Shown piece by piece: positions 18,444-28,214 of a stretch of 36,729 bases of DNA. The stretch comes from an uncultured Bacilli bacterium. Its GTDB lineage: Bacteria > Bacillota_I > Bacilli_A > RF39 > UBA660. Position 1 is the first letter of the stretch, and every line of letters begins with the position of its first letter. The stretch spans positions 1-36,729 of the forward strand of contig CANQAQ010000006.1 in the NCBI GenBank assembly GCA_947589275.1, read 5' to 3'. Position numbers and translations under genes: made by a program. The notes under the pieces were generated by a model. That model had not been told where the DNA came from, searched no databases, and worked only from the letters and a program-made list of their open reading frames with translations.

Positions 18444-19123
18444 ACTATATCACCATTTTCATAAAAACTATAATAATTATTTCCAACAATTATATGATCT
18501 ACTACTTCTATTCCTTGTATTTTACCTATTTCTACTAAATGTTTTGTTATATTTATATCTTCTATAGATGGAAGTGTATCACCACTTGGATGATTATGAA
18601 TACATACTATTGATGATGCACTAAGTAAATAAGCATATTTAAATATTTCTCTTGGATGAACTATACTTTTATTTATAGTACCTATAAAAAGTAATTTTTT
18701 CTCAATTAAATTCTTTTTTGAATCTAAGTAAAGAGCATAAAATTGTTCTTGCTTTATATTTTTAATATCATCTTTTATATAATTATATATTTTATCTGCT
18801 GAATTCAGTTTTATTTTGGCTATATTTTTATCATAATATACTCTTTTACCTAGTTCAATTGCAGATAATAGTTTTATAGCTTTTACTTCACCTATTCCTT
18901 TTATTTGTTTTAATTTATTTAAAGATATATCTTTTAAATCAGATATATCTTTTAAATTTTTTAATATATTATCTGATAATTCTTTTACTGACATATTTTT
19001 AGTACCTTGATTAAGTATAATACTGATAAGTTCATTATTAGATAAATTTTTTGCTCCATATTTTATAAATCTTTCTCTTGGTCTATCAAATTTTGGAATA
19101 TTTTTTATAAGTACATCATTCAC
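18440..19123 (-). CDS. radC: RadC/JAB-domain protein
   Basis: RPRERFIKYGAKNLSNNELISIIL, LYLDSKKNLIEKKLLFIGTINKSIVHPREIFKYAYLLSASSIVCIHNHPSGDTLPS. Confidence 0.95.
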   Translation of the reverse strand: MNDVLIKNIPKFDRPRERFIKYGAKNLSNNELISIILNQGTKNMSVKELSDNILKNLKDISDLKDISLNKLKQIKGIGEVKAIKLLSAIELGKRVYYDKNIAKIKLNSADKIYNYIKDDIKNIKQEQFYALYLDSKKNLIEKKLLFIGTINKSIVHPREIFKYAYLLSASSIVCIHNHPSGDTLPSIEDINITKHLVEIGKIQGIEVVDHIIVGNNYYSFYENGDIV

Positions 19124-19571
19124 TTCTAAGTATCAACTCCTCATATTTAGATAGTATTTGTTTTTCTGCAGTAAGTATTGTTGATTTATTATCAGTGCTT
19201 GATACTAAATTATCATATTGTGATAATGTTTCTAAAAATGTATTATCATCTACATTTACTTTTTTCATATATATATTATCATCTATACCCTGCGCACCTA
19301 TAATTTTATCTTTTAAATCTTTATTTTTAGTAACACCTATTAATACATGATACTTATCATCATCTACATAATAAAAATAATCTTTTAGCTTTTTTGTATT
19401 TTCAACCATATAATCATTATTTGAATAAACACCATATTGCATTAAATAAACATATTCATCATTATTAATTACGTTCTTTTTTTCATTTAAATATCCATTA
19501 TAAATATATTTACCTATAATAATACCTATTATAATTGCAACTAAAAAAGAAATTATTGTCTTTTTGTTCAT
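19116..19571 (-). CDS. Single-TM protein with SPOR-like region (SpoIIB-like position)
   Basis: N-term TM (IISFLVAIIIGIIIGKYIY) then YVYLMQYGVYSNNDYMVENTKKLKDYFYYVDDDKYHVLIGVTKNKDLKDKI. Confidence 0.5.
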   Translation of the reverse strand: MNKKTIISFLVAIIIGIIIGKYIYNGYLNEKKNVINNDEYVYLMQYGVYSNNDYMVENTKKLKDYFYYVDDDKYHVLIGVTKNKDLKDKIIGAQGIDDNIYMKKVNVDDNTFLETLSQYDNLVSSTDNKSTILTAEKQILSKYEELILRSE

Positions 19572-19700
19572 ATTCTTCACCTATTTTTATAATACATACA
19601 CTAATGTATTTAATTTGTCGAAATAAAGATTAATACAAAAATTTGTCAAAAAAAATTATTTTCTAATATTTTATTTGACAATATTTTTAAAAATTCCATT

Positions 19701-19727
19701 AAAAAAAGAAAAATTTTAATTTTTCTT
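19701..19727 (-). terminator. Terminator after proS
   Basis: aagaaaaatt/aatttttctt stem with minus-strand T tract. Confidence 0.65.
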
Positions 19728-21429
19728 ATATATTTTCTTCATCAATAATATCTTGTACTTTATATAAAACATCAAATACTGATATTTCACTTATTTCATC
19801 ATCTATTCTTTTTTTTAGTTCAACTATATGATCATTAGCTTTTTTTCCAATAGTTATTCTAATTGGTATCCCAATTAAATCCATATCATTAAATTTTACT
19901 CCTACTCTCTCATTTCTATCATCTAAAAGTGTTTCAATATCTGCATCTGTAAAAAGTTGATATAAATGATTAGCAGTTTCAAGTTGCATTTCATTATTAG
20001 TATCAACTATAATAATTGCAACTTTATAAGGTGCTATACTCATAGGCCATATTATACCTTTTTCATCATTTCTTTGTTCAACAATTGCTGCTAAACATCT
20101 TTCAATACCTATTCCATAGCAACCCATAACAACTGGTTTTAAAGTATTATTTTTATCAGTATACATTAAATCAAAACATTCTGAATACTTAGTACCAAGT
20201 TTAAAAGTATTACCTACTTCTATTCCTTTTTTAAATAGTAAATTTTTACCACATATAGGACACATATCTCCTTGTTTTGCATATCTAATATCTGAAACTA
20301 AATCAATATTAAAATCTTCTATATTAACATTTTTATAGTGATAATCCTTTTTATTTGCACCAACTATAAAATTTACCATCATTGATACTTCATTATCTAC
20401 AATAATAGGAATATTTAAACCAATTGGACCAATATAACCTATAACAGTATCTAAATTATTATTTATTTCTTCATCTGTTGCAAGTCTAACTTCCATACCA
20501 TCAAATAACTTTGATAATTTTAATTCATTAACTGAAGAATCATTTTTTATAAGTACTGCATATAACTTATCATCTATATTATATATTAAAGTTTTAACAA
20601 GTTTACTTTCTGCTTCATTTAAATACTTTAATAGCTCACTAGTTTTAGTTGCATCTTTTGTCTCTACAATATCTTTTTCTAATTTTTTTTCAGTTGATTC
20701 TTTAGTTGATATTATAGATTCACATACTTCTAAATTAGCTGAATAGTCACATGATTCACAAAAAGCAACAACATCTTCTCCTATATCAGTAATAGCTTGA
20801 AATTCTTCAGATAATATTCCACCCATATTCCCTGTATCAGATTTTACTATTCTATAATTAATACCAAGTCTTGCAAATATCTTCTTATAAGCATTAAACA
20901 TATTATTATAACTAATATCAAGCCCATCAAAATCTTTATCAAAAGAATATGCATCTTTCATTTGAAATTCTCTAACTCTAATAAGTCCATATTTTGGTCT
21001 TGATTCATCTCTAAATTTTTTACCTATTTGATATAAACTAAATGGTAAATCTTTAAATGATCTTACTTTAGAAAGTGCACATATAGTAAAAATTTCTTCA
21101 TGAGTTGGTCCTAAAACATATCTTTTATCATATCTATCTTTTAGCTTAAACATATCATTTTTAAAAGATGATAATCTATTAGTTTTACTATAAAATTCTT
21201 CATTTACAAGGCATGGCATTAATACCTCTTCACTATTTATCATATTCATTTCTTCACGTACTACTTTTTTTATATTTTCTAAAACTTTTTGTCCAAGTGG
21301 TAAAAACATATAAATACCAGATGATGTTTTTTTAATCATACCAGCTCTTACTAATAGATTTCCACTTACACTATCTTCATCTTTTATATTTTCTCTAATA
21401 GTATAAAAAAAACTATTTTTTAATTTCAC
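19726..21429 (-). CDS. proS: Prolyl-tRNA synthetase
   Basis: GLLVRAGMIKK-like motif (SGNLLVRAGMIKKTSSGIYMFLPLG), VLGPTHEEIFT, FRDESRPKYGLIRVREFQMKDAYSF, GCYGIGIERCLAAIVEQ. Start GTG 21429 (VKLKNSFFYT) after AAAGGAAG. Confidence 0.96.
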   Translation of the reverse strand: MKLKNSFFYTIRENIKDEDSVSGNLLVRAGMIKKTSSGIYMFLPLGQKVLENIKKVVREEMNMINSEEVLMPCLVNEEFYSKTNRLSSFKNDMFKLKDRYDKRYVLGPTHEEIFTICALSKVRSFKDLPFSLYQIGKKFRDESRPKYGLIRVREFQMKDAYSFDKDFDGLDISYNNMFNAYKKIFARLGINYRIVKSDTGNMGGILSEEFQAITDIGEDVVAFCESCDYSANLEVCESIISTKESTEKKLEKDIVETKDATKTSELLKYLNEAESKLVKTLIYNIDDKLYAVLIKNDSSVNELKLSKLFDGMEVRLATDEEINNNLDTVIGYIGPIGLNIPIIVDNEVSMMVNFIVGANKKDYHYKNVNIEDFNIDLVSDIRYAKQGDMCPICGKNLLFKKGIEVGNTFKLGTKYSECFDLMYTDKNNTLKPVVMGCYGIGIERCLAAIVEQRNDEKGIIWPMSIAPYKVAIIIVDTNNEMQLETANHLYQLFTDADIETLLDDRNERVGVKFNDMDLIGIPIRITIGKKANDHIVELKKRIDDEISEISVFDVLYKVQDIIDEENI

Positions 21430-21492
21430 TAATAACACTTCCTTTAAGATAAGTAAATTATAACAAAAATTAATATGTATTTCAAATAGAGC

Positions 21493-21521
21493 AAAAAAAG
21501 TTCTCAAAAAAGAGAACTTTT
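21493..21521 (-). terminator. Terminator after small ORF
   Basis: aaaagttctc aaaaaa gagaactttt perfect stem. Confidence 0.85.
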
Positions 21522-21524
21522 CTT

Positions 21525-21671
21525 TTACATATTATCTAGCATTTTGGTTACTTCTTTACCAGTTTTTTTCATAAATTTTCCCAATTTTCCTGATTTATAT
21601 TGATCATACATTGCAACCATACCTGCACCTACACCAATACCAAGTGCCATCATGCCAAGTGTCTTTTTCAT
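21525..21671 (-). CDS. Small 48-aa Gly-rich putative membrane-associated protein (YtxH-like)
   Basis: MKKTLGMMALGIGVGAGMVAMYDQYKSGKLGKFMKKTGKEVTKMLDNM; SD GAGGTG before ATG, strong terminator right after the stop. Absent from the supplied ORF track. Confidence 0.7.
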   Translation of the reverse strand: MKKTLGMMALGIGVGAGMVAMYDQYKSGKLGKFMKKTGKEVTKMLDNM

Positions 21672-21735
21672 TTTTTCACCTCATTTAATAATATGTTTGG
21701 CAAAAGTGCCATTTATATTATTTACTTAATAATGA

Positions 21736-23928
21736 CTAATTATTCGTTAAATGACTTAATAATCTATCTTTTAACTTTGTTTTTCTTTCATATACAATTT
21801 CATTTTGAACTGAATATAAAAATGCATTTTTATCTCCAACAATTGTTAAATTATCTTTTGCTCTTGTTACTGCTGTATATATTAATTTTCTATAAAGCAT
21901 TATTTTATATGAAAATAATATAGGAATTATAACTATTTTAAATTCACTACCTTGTGCTTTATGAATACTAATTGCATATCCATGTTTTATCTTTATATAA
22001 TCTTTTGGTTCATATTTTACTACATTACCATCAAATGATATAAACAAATTATTTTTTTCTATTTTTGAAATATAACCTATATCACCATTAAATACATTAT
22101 TATCTGGATCATTTTCAAGTTGAAGAATCTTATCATTTTCCCTATATATAATATCTTTAATAACTATTTCATTTTGATTTTTCTTTGGATTAAAAACATC
22201 TTGTAAAATTTTATTTAAATTATCAATACCATTTTCACCTTTATACATAGGTACTAAAACCTGTATATCATCTACTTTATATTTTTTTTCTATAGCTTTT
22301 TCACATATAAGCTTTATATAATCTTTTAAATTTGTATTACTACAATAAATAAAACTATAATCATCCTTTTTTAAAGTAAAATCATAATTAACATTATTAT
22401 CTTTTATTTCTTTAGCTAATGTAGCTATATATGAATTTTCATCTTGTCTATATAAATCTGTTAAAAAAGTTACATTAATCATTTCACTATCAATTAAATC
22501 TTTTAATATTTTACCAGGTCCAACACTTTCTAATTGATTATAATCACCTATCATAACTACTTTAACATTTTTATTTAATCCTTTAAATAAATTATCAAGT
22601 AAAATAGTATCAATCATACTTACTTCATCTATAATTACAAACTCACAATTAGATTTATTATTTTCATTTACCATAAACCTATTTGAATCTTTATTCCATT
22701 TTAAAAATCTATGTATAGTAGATGCTTTCATTAAACAAGATTCACTCATTCTTTTAGATGCTCTACCAGTAGGAGCAAGTAAATTTACTTTCATATTTAA
22801 TTCTTCTAATGATAAATTATTCAATTTTTTATATAATTCTATTATAGCTTTTATTATTGTTGTTTTACCTGTACCAGGTCCTCCTGTTATTATACTAAAA
22901 TTACTATTTAATGCATTTTTAATTGCTAGTATTTGTTTATCATTATATTTAACATTAAATTTTTTTTCTAAAAATAATATTTCTTTTTCTATATTTTTAT
23001 AATTTAAAGAAGATTTATTAGTTAAATAATATATTGTATCTGAAATATTATTTTCACAATTATAATATTCCCTTAAAAAATAACAATCTTCTTCTATTAC
23101 TATTTTTCCAGTTTTACTAATTTCTATTAATAAATCTTCAAATATTTCTTTTGAATCATCTATTTTTATATAATTTAAAACCTCATTATAAATTTCATCA
23201 ATAGTTAAATATGTATCACCATTTTTAAAACATAAATCTTCCATTACATGTATAACAATTGCAACTACTCTTCTATAATCTAAATCATCTATATTTAAAT
23301 TTTTTCTAACATTTTCTATTTTAGAAAAAGTAATATCAGAAATATCATCTATAATAGAATATACATTTTCATTTATTACATTAATAGTTATATCTTTATA
23401 TTCATTATATATTTTCATTGCATCTTTCATAGTAAATCCAATACTTGTTAAATAAATAATAGTATTATAACTTTCATTATATTTATTTAGTATATTGTAA
23501 ATTTTGATAGCTTTATTTTCTTTTATAGATGGTACTAAAAGAAGATTTTTATAATCTTTTGATATAATATCAAGAGCATCTTCACCTAAAATATTAACAA
23601 TTTCTTTTGCTGTTTTTATACCTATCCCAGGAAATAAATCACTAGATAAAAAATCTATAACAGCATCCTTACCTTCTGGTTTAACTCTATTATATTCTTC
23701 TACTTTATACTGAATACCATATTTTTTATTATCTATAAATTCTCCATAAAAAATATACTTATCATCTATAGTTAATTCATGGAAATAACCAGTAAATGTA
23801 ATAGTTTCAAGAACAAAATCTTCATATTCTTCATTATTAGTATCTAAAACTTTAAATAAACCTATTACATAATTATCATCTGATTTAAATATATATTTTT
23901 TAAAAATTCCTTTAATATACTTTTTCAT
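21736..23928 (-). CDS. recD2: RecD2-type ATP-dependent DNA helicase
   Basis: FPGIGIKTAKEIVNILG HhH, ITGGPGTGKTTIIKAII, VIIDEVSMIDTILLDNL, HGYAISIHKAQGSEF, YTAVTRAKDNLTIVG. Confidence 0.93.
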   Translation of the reverse strand: MKKYIKGIFKKYIFKSDDNYVIGLFKVLDTNNEEYEDFVLETITFTGYFHELTIDDKYIFYGEFIDNKKYGIQYKVEEYNRVKPEGKDAVIDFLSSDLFPGIGIKTAKEIVNILGEDALDIISKDYKNLLLVPSIKENKAIKIYNILNKYNESYNTIIYLTSIGFTMKDAMKIYNEYKDITINVINENVYSIIDDISDITFSKIENVRKNLNIDDLDYRRVVAIVIHVMEDLCFKNGDTYLTIDEIYNEVLNYIKIDDSKEIFEDLLIEISKTGKIVIEEDCYFLREYYNCENNISDTIYYLTNKSSLNYKNIEKEILFLEKKFNVKYNDKQILAIKNALNSNFSIITGGPGTGKTTIIKAIIELYKKLNNLSLEELNMKVNLLAPTGRASKRMSESCLMKASTIHRFLKWNKDSNRFMVNENNKSNCEFVIIDEVSMIDTILLDNLFKGLNKNVKVVMIGDYNQLESVGPGKILKDLIDSEMINVTFLTDLYRQDENSYIATLAKEIKDNNVNYDFTLKKDDYSFIYCSNTNLKDYIKLICEKAIEKKYKVDDIQVLVPMYKGENGIDNLNKILQDVFNPKKNQNEIVIKDIIYRENDKILQLENDPDNNVFNGDIGYISKIEKNNLFISFDGNVVKYEPKDYIKIKHGYAISIHKAQGSEFKIVIIPILFSYKIMLYRKLIYTAVTRAKDNLTIVGDKNAFLYSVQNEIVYERKTKLKDRLLSHLTNN

Positions 23929-24014
23929 AGTTTAATCCTTTCAAAAATAATTATACAAAAAAAAGATATTATTTTAAATACCTTTTAATTTCATTATTTA
24001 AAAAATTAATTTTA

Positions 24015-25316
24015 TTAATTATTAACTTTAACTTTAATAGTTCCATCAAAAATACCATTATTATAACTATTTAATTTTACTTTAATTAATTTATTTAGAT
24101 TATCTTTATTTGCTTTAAATCTAACTTTACCATAATTTGATAAATGACCAATTAAATAACCATCTTCAAAGGTTTCAGTTAATACTAATTCTTCTTTATT
24201 AATAAATTTTTTATAATATTTTTCTTTTAATTTATTACTTAAATCTATTAACTCTTTTACTCGTTCCTTTTTTATATTTCCATCTATTTGATTATTCATA
24301 TTAGCTGCAACTGTGCCTTTCCTTTTAGAATATGGAAAAACATGAAGTTCTGTAAAATTTAATTTTTCAATCATTTTTTTAGTAATTAGAAAATCTTCTT
24401 TAGTTTCATTTGGGAAACCTACTATTACATCAGTAGTAATCGCAATATTAGGTCTAACTTTTCTAATCTCATTTATTTTATTTATATAATAATTCATATC
24501 ATATTTTCTATTCATAAGTTTAAGTATTTTATCACAGCCAGATTGAAGTGGTATATGTATATGATCTACTATCTTATTACTATTTTTAAGAACATTAATA
24601 AATTTATCTGTTAACTCAGTTATTTCAATAGATGATATTCTAATTCTCTTTAATTTATCTATTTTTTCAAGTTCTAAAAGTAAATCACTAAGATCATATT
24701 CTTTTAAATCTTGACCATAATGACCAGTATGTATACCAGTTAATACAACTTCTTTATAACCATTATTTACTAAATCATTTACTTCTTTTAATACTATGTT
24801 CTTATCCTTACTTCTAACGTTACCTCTTGTATATGGAATAATACAATATGAACAATAATTATTACATCCATCTTGTATTTTTACAAATGCCCTTGTATGA
24901 TTTTCAAATTTATCTAAAACCATATTTTCAAATTTTACATTTTTTAAATTAAATATTCTTGTTATCTTTTTATTTTCCTTTATATAATTCTCAACTAAAT
25001 CTACTATTTTACTTTTATCTTTATTTCCAATAACAATAGATACACCTTCTATATTAGAAACTTCATCTGGATTAACTTGACTATAACATCCCATAACTAC
25101 AACTATAGCATTTTTATTACGTTTAATAGCACTTCTTATTATCTTCCTACTCTTTTGATCACTTGTATTTGTTACTGAACATGTATTTATAACGTATATA
25201 TCAGAAAAGCATTCAAAAGGTACAACTTCATAATTTCTATTTTTAAATAAATTAATTATAACCTCAGTTTCATATATATTAACTTTACAACCTAATGTAT
25301 AGAATGCTACTTTCAT
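24015..25316 (-). CDS. mtaB: tRNA (t6A37)-C2 methylthiotransferase MtaB
   Basis: MKVAFYTLGCKVNIYETE, VKIQDGCNNYCSYCIIPYTRGNVRS radical-SAM motif. Confidence 0.94.
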   Translation of the reverse strand: MKVAFYTLGCKVNIYETEVIINLFKNRNYEVVPFECFSDIYVINTCSVTNTSDQKSRKIIRSAIKRNKNAIVVVMGCYSQVNPDEVSNIEGVSIVIGNKDKSKIVDLVENYIKENKKITRIFNLKNVKFENMVLDKFENHTRAFVKIQDGCNNYCSYCIIPYTRGNVRSKDKNIVLKEVNDLVNNGYKEVVLTGIHTGHYGQDLKEYDLSDLLLELEKIDKLKRIRISSIEITELTDKFINVLKNSNKIVDHIHIPLQSGCDKILKLMNRKYDMNYYINKINEIRKVRPNIAITTDVIVGFPNETKEDFLITKKMIEKLNFTELHVFPYSKRKGTVAANMNNQIDGNIKKERVKELIDLSNKLKEKYYKKFINKEELVLTETFEDGYLIGHLSNYGKVRFKANKDNLNKLIKVKLNSYNNGIFDGTIKVKVNN

Positions 25317-25357
25317 ATTATTCACCTTCTAACAGTTATATTATACAATAACAAATT

Positions 25358-25384
25358 AAAAAAACAAGTATTTACTTGTTTTTT
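25358..25384 (-). terminator. Terminator overlapping the 3' end of the 424-aa solenoid gene
   Basis: aaaaaacaagta tt tacttgtttttt. Confidence 0.75.
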
Positions 25385-26646
25385 AATAAATCTAAAGTAT
25401 ATTTTTTATTTTGTTCTTTATTATTAACATCAATGTTAAATAATTTATATTGAAGATCTAATAATTCTTCATCCCTAAGATCAGCATTTAAAGAATACAT
25501 ATAAAAATCATTTACTGATTTAAATAATTTAAATATTAATGAGCTATCAATATAAATAATTAATAAACAAATATATTTCATAATTTTTGAATCTACTATT
25601 TTTTTAATCATCATACTTTTTATATCTTCTCTAATATTATCTACATTTAGTAAGAATAAATATATATATTCTATATCATTAGTAAACAAAATTCTCTGTG
25701 CTAAAATAGTTATATTATCTTCATTTAAATTTTCAACATTAGTTGCAAATTGATATATGTTTTTAGCACCTTTACTACAAATATATTGAGTTAAATCATT
25801 AAAACAAGTATAATCTAAAATCATTTTAGAAGCATATTTTATTATTACATTAACGTTATCTGTATTAATTATAGCATGTGTTAAATCATATATTAATCTA
25901 GGCATTTCATTTTTTAATAATAAATCTTTAATTTCTAAACTAAATTCTAAAATAGAATAAGCATCTTTTTCTTCATTACAAACTAATGATACTAATTTTT
26001 TCAACATATCTTTATTAGCATATTCCATATTTTTATTATTTTCTATTAAATCGTAAACTGGAACAAGAGATTTATTTACTAAAAATAATTCAATAATACT
26101 ATTAATTTTTTCATTTATAAATTCTAATTTTGCTATTATTGATAAATAATATATTCCACCTAAATCAAATAGTTTATTAATTATTTTCTCAAAATATTCT
26201 AAACTCATATATTGATAATATGATTTAATAAAAATAAATAACATATTAAAATTACCATTTTTAATATAATATTTAGCAACTAAATCATAAATACCAGTTG
26301 GCAACATACCATTTGTATCAAATAAATATTTATTAATAGTAGAATAATTTTTACTATCTAATACTTTATTTATTAATACATTATAGTCACTTTTTCTTAG
26401 ATTATTTAATTTTGAAACCCTTATTATACTATCAATATTTCCTCTTTTAGCTATTTCAATTACAAAATCTGATATATTATATCCATCTAAATTAGGTAAC
26501 ATATATTGATTACTTATTAAAAATATTAACTGGTCATCACTGCAAGATTTACAAAAACGATCAATTATTTTCATTTTTCTTTTATGTGGTATAGTGTTTT
26601 TATCTTTAAATTCACAATAATAATTTATAAAATTTTTATTATCCAT
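25372..26646 (-). CDS. Uncharacterised alpha-solenoid repeat protein (paralogue of 29188..30066)
   Basis: About 31-aa imperfect repeats, e.g. IYQFATNVENLNEDNITILAQRILFTNDIEY / IYLFLLNVDNIREDIKSMMIKKIVDSKIMKY; C-terminal cap KYICLLIIYIDSSLIFKLFKSVNDFY. Confidence 0.75.
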   Translation of the reverse strand: MDNKNFINYYCEFKDKNTIPHKRKMKIIDRFCKSCSDDQLIFLISNQYMLPNLDGYNISDFVIEIAKRGNIDSIIRVSKLNNLRKSDYNVLINKVLDSKNYSTINKYLFDTNGMLPTGIYDLVAKYYIKNGNFNMLFIFIKSYYQYMSLEYFEKIINKLFDLGGIYYLSIIAKLEFINEKINSIIELFLVNKSLVPVYDLIENNKNMEYANKDMLKKLVSLVCNEEKDAYSILEFSLEIKDLLLKNEMPRLIYDLTHAIINTDNVNVIIKYASKMILDYTCFNDLTQYICSKGAKNIYQFATNVENLNEDNITILAQRILFTNDIEYIYLFLLNVDNIREDIKSMMIKKIVDSKIMKYICLLIIYIDSSLIFKLFKSVNDFYMYSLNADLRDEELLDLQYKLFNIDVNNKEQNKKYTLDLLKNK

Positions 26647-26688
26647 AATATAACTCCTGTCATCTTTAATAATATTCTATACTATAAT

Positions 26689-26716
26689 AAAAAAAAGTCA
26701 ATAAAATAATTGACTT
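26689..26716 (-). terminator. Terminator after the 216-aa gene
   Basis: aagtcaat...attgactt stem; minus-strand run of T. Confidence 0.75.
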
Positions 26717-27365
26717 AATCTAACTCATTTCTAAAATTTTTAAGTGAACTTAAAAAATCAATATCAGATAATATTTCTATATCTTCATCTTCATTATCAT
26801 TTTTATCTTTTAAATTCATATTTTGAACACCATATACTGGAGATATAATTTTAGAAGCTTTGAATTTTGATTGTTCATATTCATTTTTTGTTTTTAATAC
26901 TTCATCATTACTAATATTTTCATCTTCACATTTATATACTATTTTTTTAGCTCCTGCTTTTTTAACTAACTCATCATAACTAATTATAGCGTTTTCTTCT
27001 TGATCAACTTCAAAATTAGTTAAATCAATTGGTTTTTCTTCTAAAGTATTTTGAATTAATCTAGATACATCATCAATTGATGTTTTTTTAATTTTAACTT
27101 CTACTACATTATCTTCTATTTTTTCAATATCATCATCTATATTTAAATTAGTATCAATATTATCTATAATATCTAATTTTTTACTTACTTTAGATAATGT
27201 ATTATCACTATTAGTTATCATTTTTTTACTTTTTTTATTTGTTATCATATTAATTATAAAAATACTAATTAACATTAAAATAACTAAAATTATTAAGAAT
27301 ATCAATATTTGACTACTACCATCCATATTTGAATATTTATATAAAATCATGTTTACAAATTTCAT
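26715..27365 (-). CDS. Hypothetical single-TM protein with long acidic cytoplasmic tail
   Basis: TM ILIFLIILVILMLISIFIINMIT followed by an Asp/Glu/Lys-rich low-complexity tail. Confidence 0.6.
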   Translation of the reverse strand: MKFVNMILYKYSNMDGSSQILIFLIILVILMLISIFIINMITNKKSKKMITNSDNTLSKVSKKLDIIDNIDTNLNIDDDIEKIEDNVVEVKIKKTSIDDVSRLIQNTLEEKPIDLTNFEVDQEENAIISYDELVKKAGAKKIVYKCEDENISNDEVLKTKNEYEQSKFKASKIISPVYGVQNMNLKDKNDNEDEDIEILSDIDFLSSLKNFRNELD

Positions 27366-27370
27366 TTACT

Positions 27371-28087
27371 TCACCTCATAAATTCATATTTTATAGCGCT
27401 CATTACAAATATGGGTGCTGTTTCTGTTCTTAATATTGTTTTACCTAAAGTAACACTTTTAAATCCATTTGTTATTAAAAATGTTTCCTCATCAGAACTT
27501 AAACCACCTTCTGGTCCAACAACTATAATAATTCTATCACAGTTTGTGTTATTTTGTAATATTTTTTTAATACTTTTTTCATTTTCTTTTGTACTACATA
27601 CTATTTTTAAATCATAATCAAGTTTTACTATATCATTTATGTTCATTATATTACTTATAGTAGGACATATACTTCTATTTGATTGTTCAGATGCTTCTTT
27701 GCAAATAATAGACCATCTATCTATTTTTTTTAATTCTTTATTATCAATTTTACTTTTACATCTTTCTAGTTTTAAAGGAATAAAACTATATGCACCAAGT
27801 TCTGTACACTTTTGAAGTATAAAATCAATTTTATTTTCATTTACTATAGAAAATGCAACTGTAATCTTTTTATTTAGTTCATTATCTTCATCTTTAATAT
27901 CTAAAATATCAAATTTTATATCATTTTTACAAATATAAGTAATATTACAAGTATATACTTTTTTTAAAAAAACTATTTCTATTTTATCATTTACTTTCAT
28001 TCTCATAACTTTAGATATATGAAATATATCTTTACTACTTAAAGTTAATTTTTCATCAAGTGCAAAATATCTTTGCATTATAACCAC
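27371..28087 (-). CDS. rsmE: 16S rRNA (uracil1498-N3)-methyltransferase RsmE
   Basis: MQRYFALDEKLTLSSKDIFHISKVMRMK, IIVVGPEGGLSSDEETFLITNGFKSVTLGKTILRTETAPIFVMSAIKYE. Confidence 0.94.
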   Translation of the reverse strand: MVIMQRYFALDEKLTLSSKDIFHISKVMRMKVNDKIEIVFLKKVYTCNITYICKNDIKFDILDIKDEDNELNKKITVAFSIVNENKIDFILQKCTELGAYSFIPLKLERCKSKIDNKELKKIDRWSIICKEASEQSNRSICPTISNIMNINDIVKLDYDLKIVCSTKENEKSIKKILQNNTNCDRIIIVVGPEGGLSSDEETFLITNGFKSVTLGKTILRTETAPIFVMSAIKYEFMR

Positions 28088-28214
28088 CTTACTTATTATA
28101 AAATATTATTTTTAATTAAACAATTAGTTTTTATAATATTTTATTTTTATTTTAACTTTACTAGTAAAATATGTATTTTTTTGATATACTAATTTATAGT
28201 AAGGAAGCGATAAT

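Noticed and set aside
21430-21507. N-terminal extension of proS in the ORF track
   Set aside because: Overlaps a strong terminator stem (21493-21521); a GTG start with SD at 21429 fits known ProRS N-termini.
21600-21923. Plus-strand ORF of 107 aa
   Set aside because: Antisense to the recD2 3' end and the 48-aa small ORF; Leu/Tyr-rich low-complexity product.
18440-27373. Possible use of genetic code 4 (TGA = Trp), suggested by the AT-rich composition
   Set aside because: radC (18440) and rsmE (27371) end naturally at TGA and Trp is encoded by TGG, so the standard code fits.
27411-27617. Plus-strand ORF inside rsmE
   Set aside because: Antisense to a high-confidence gene.
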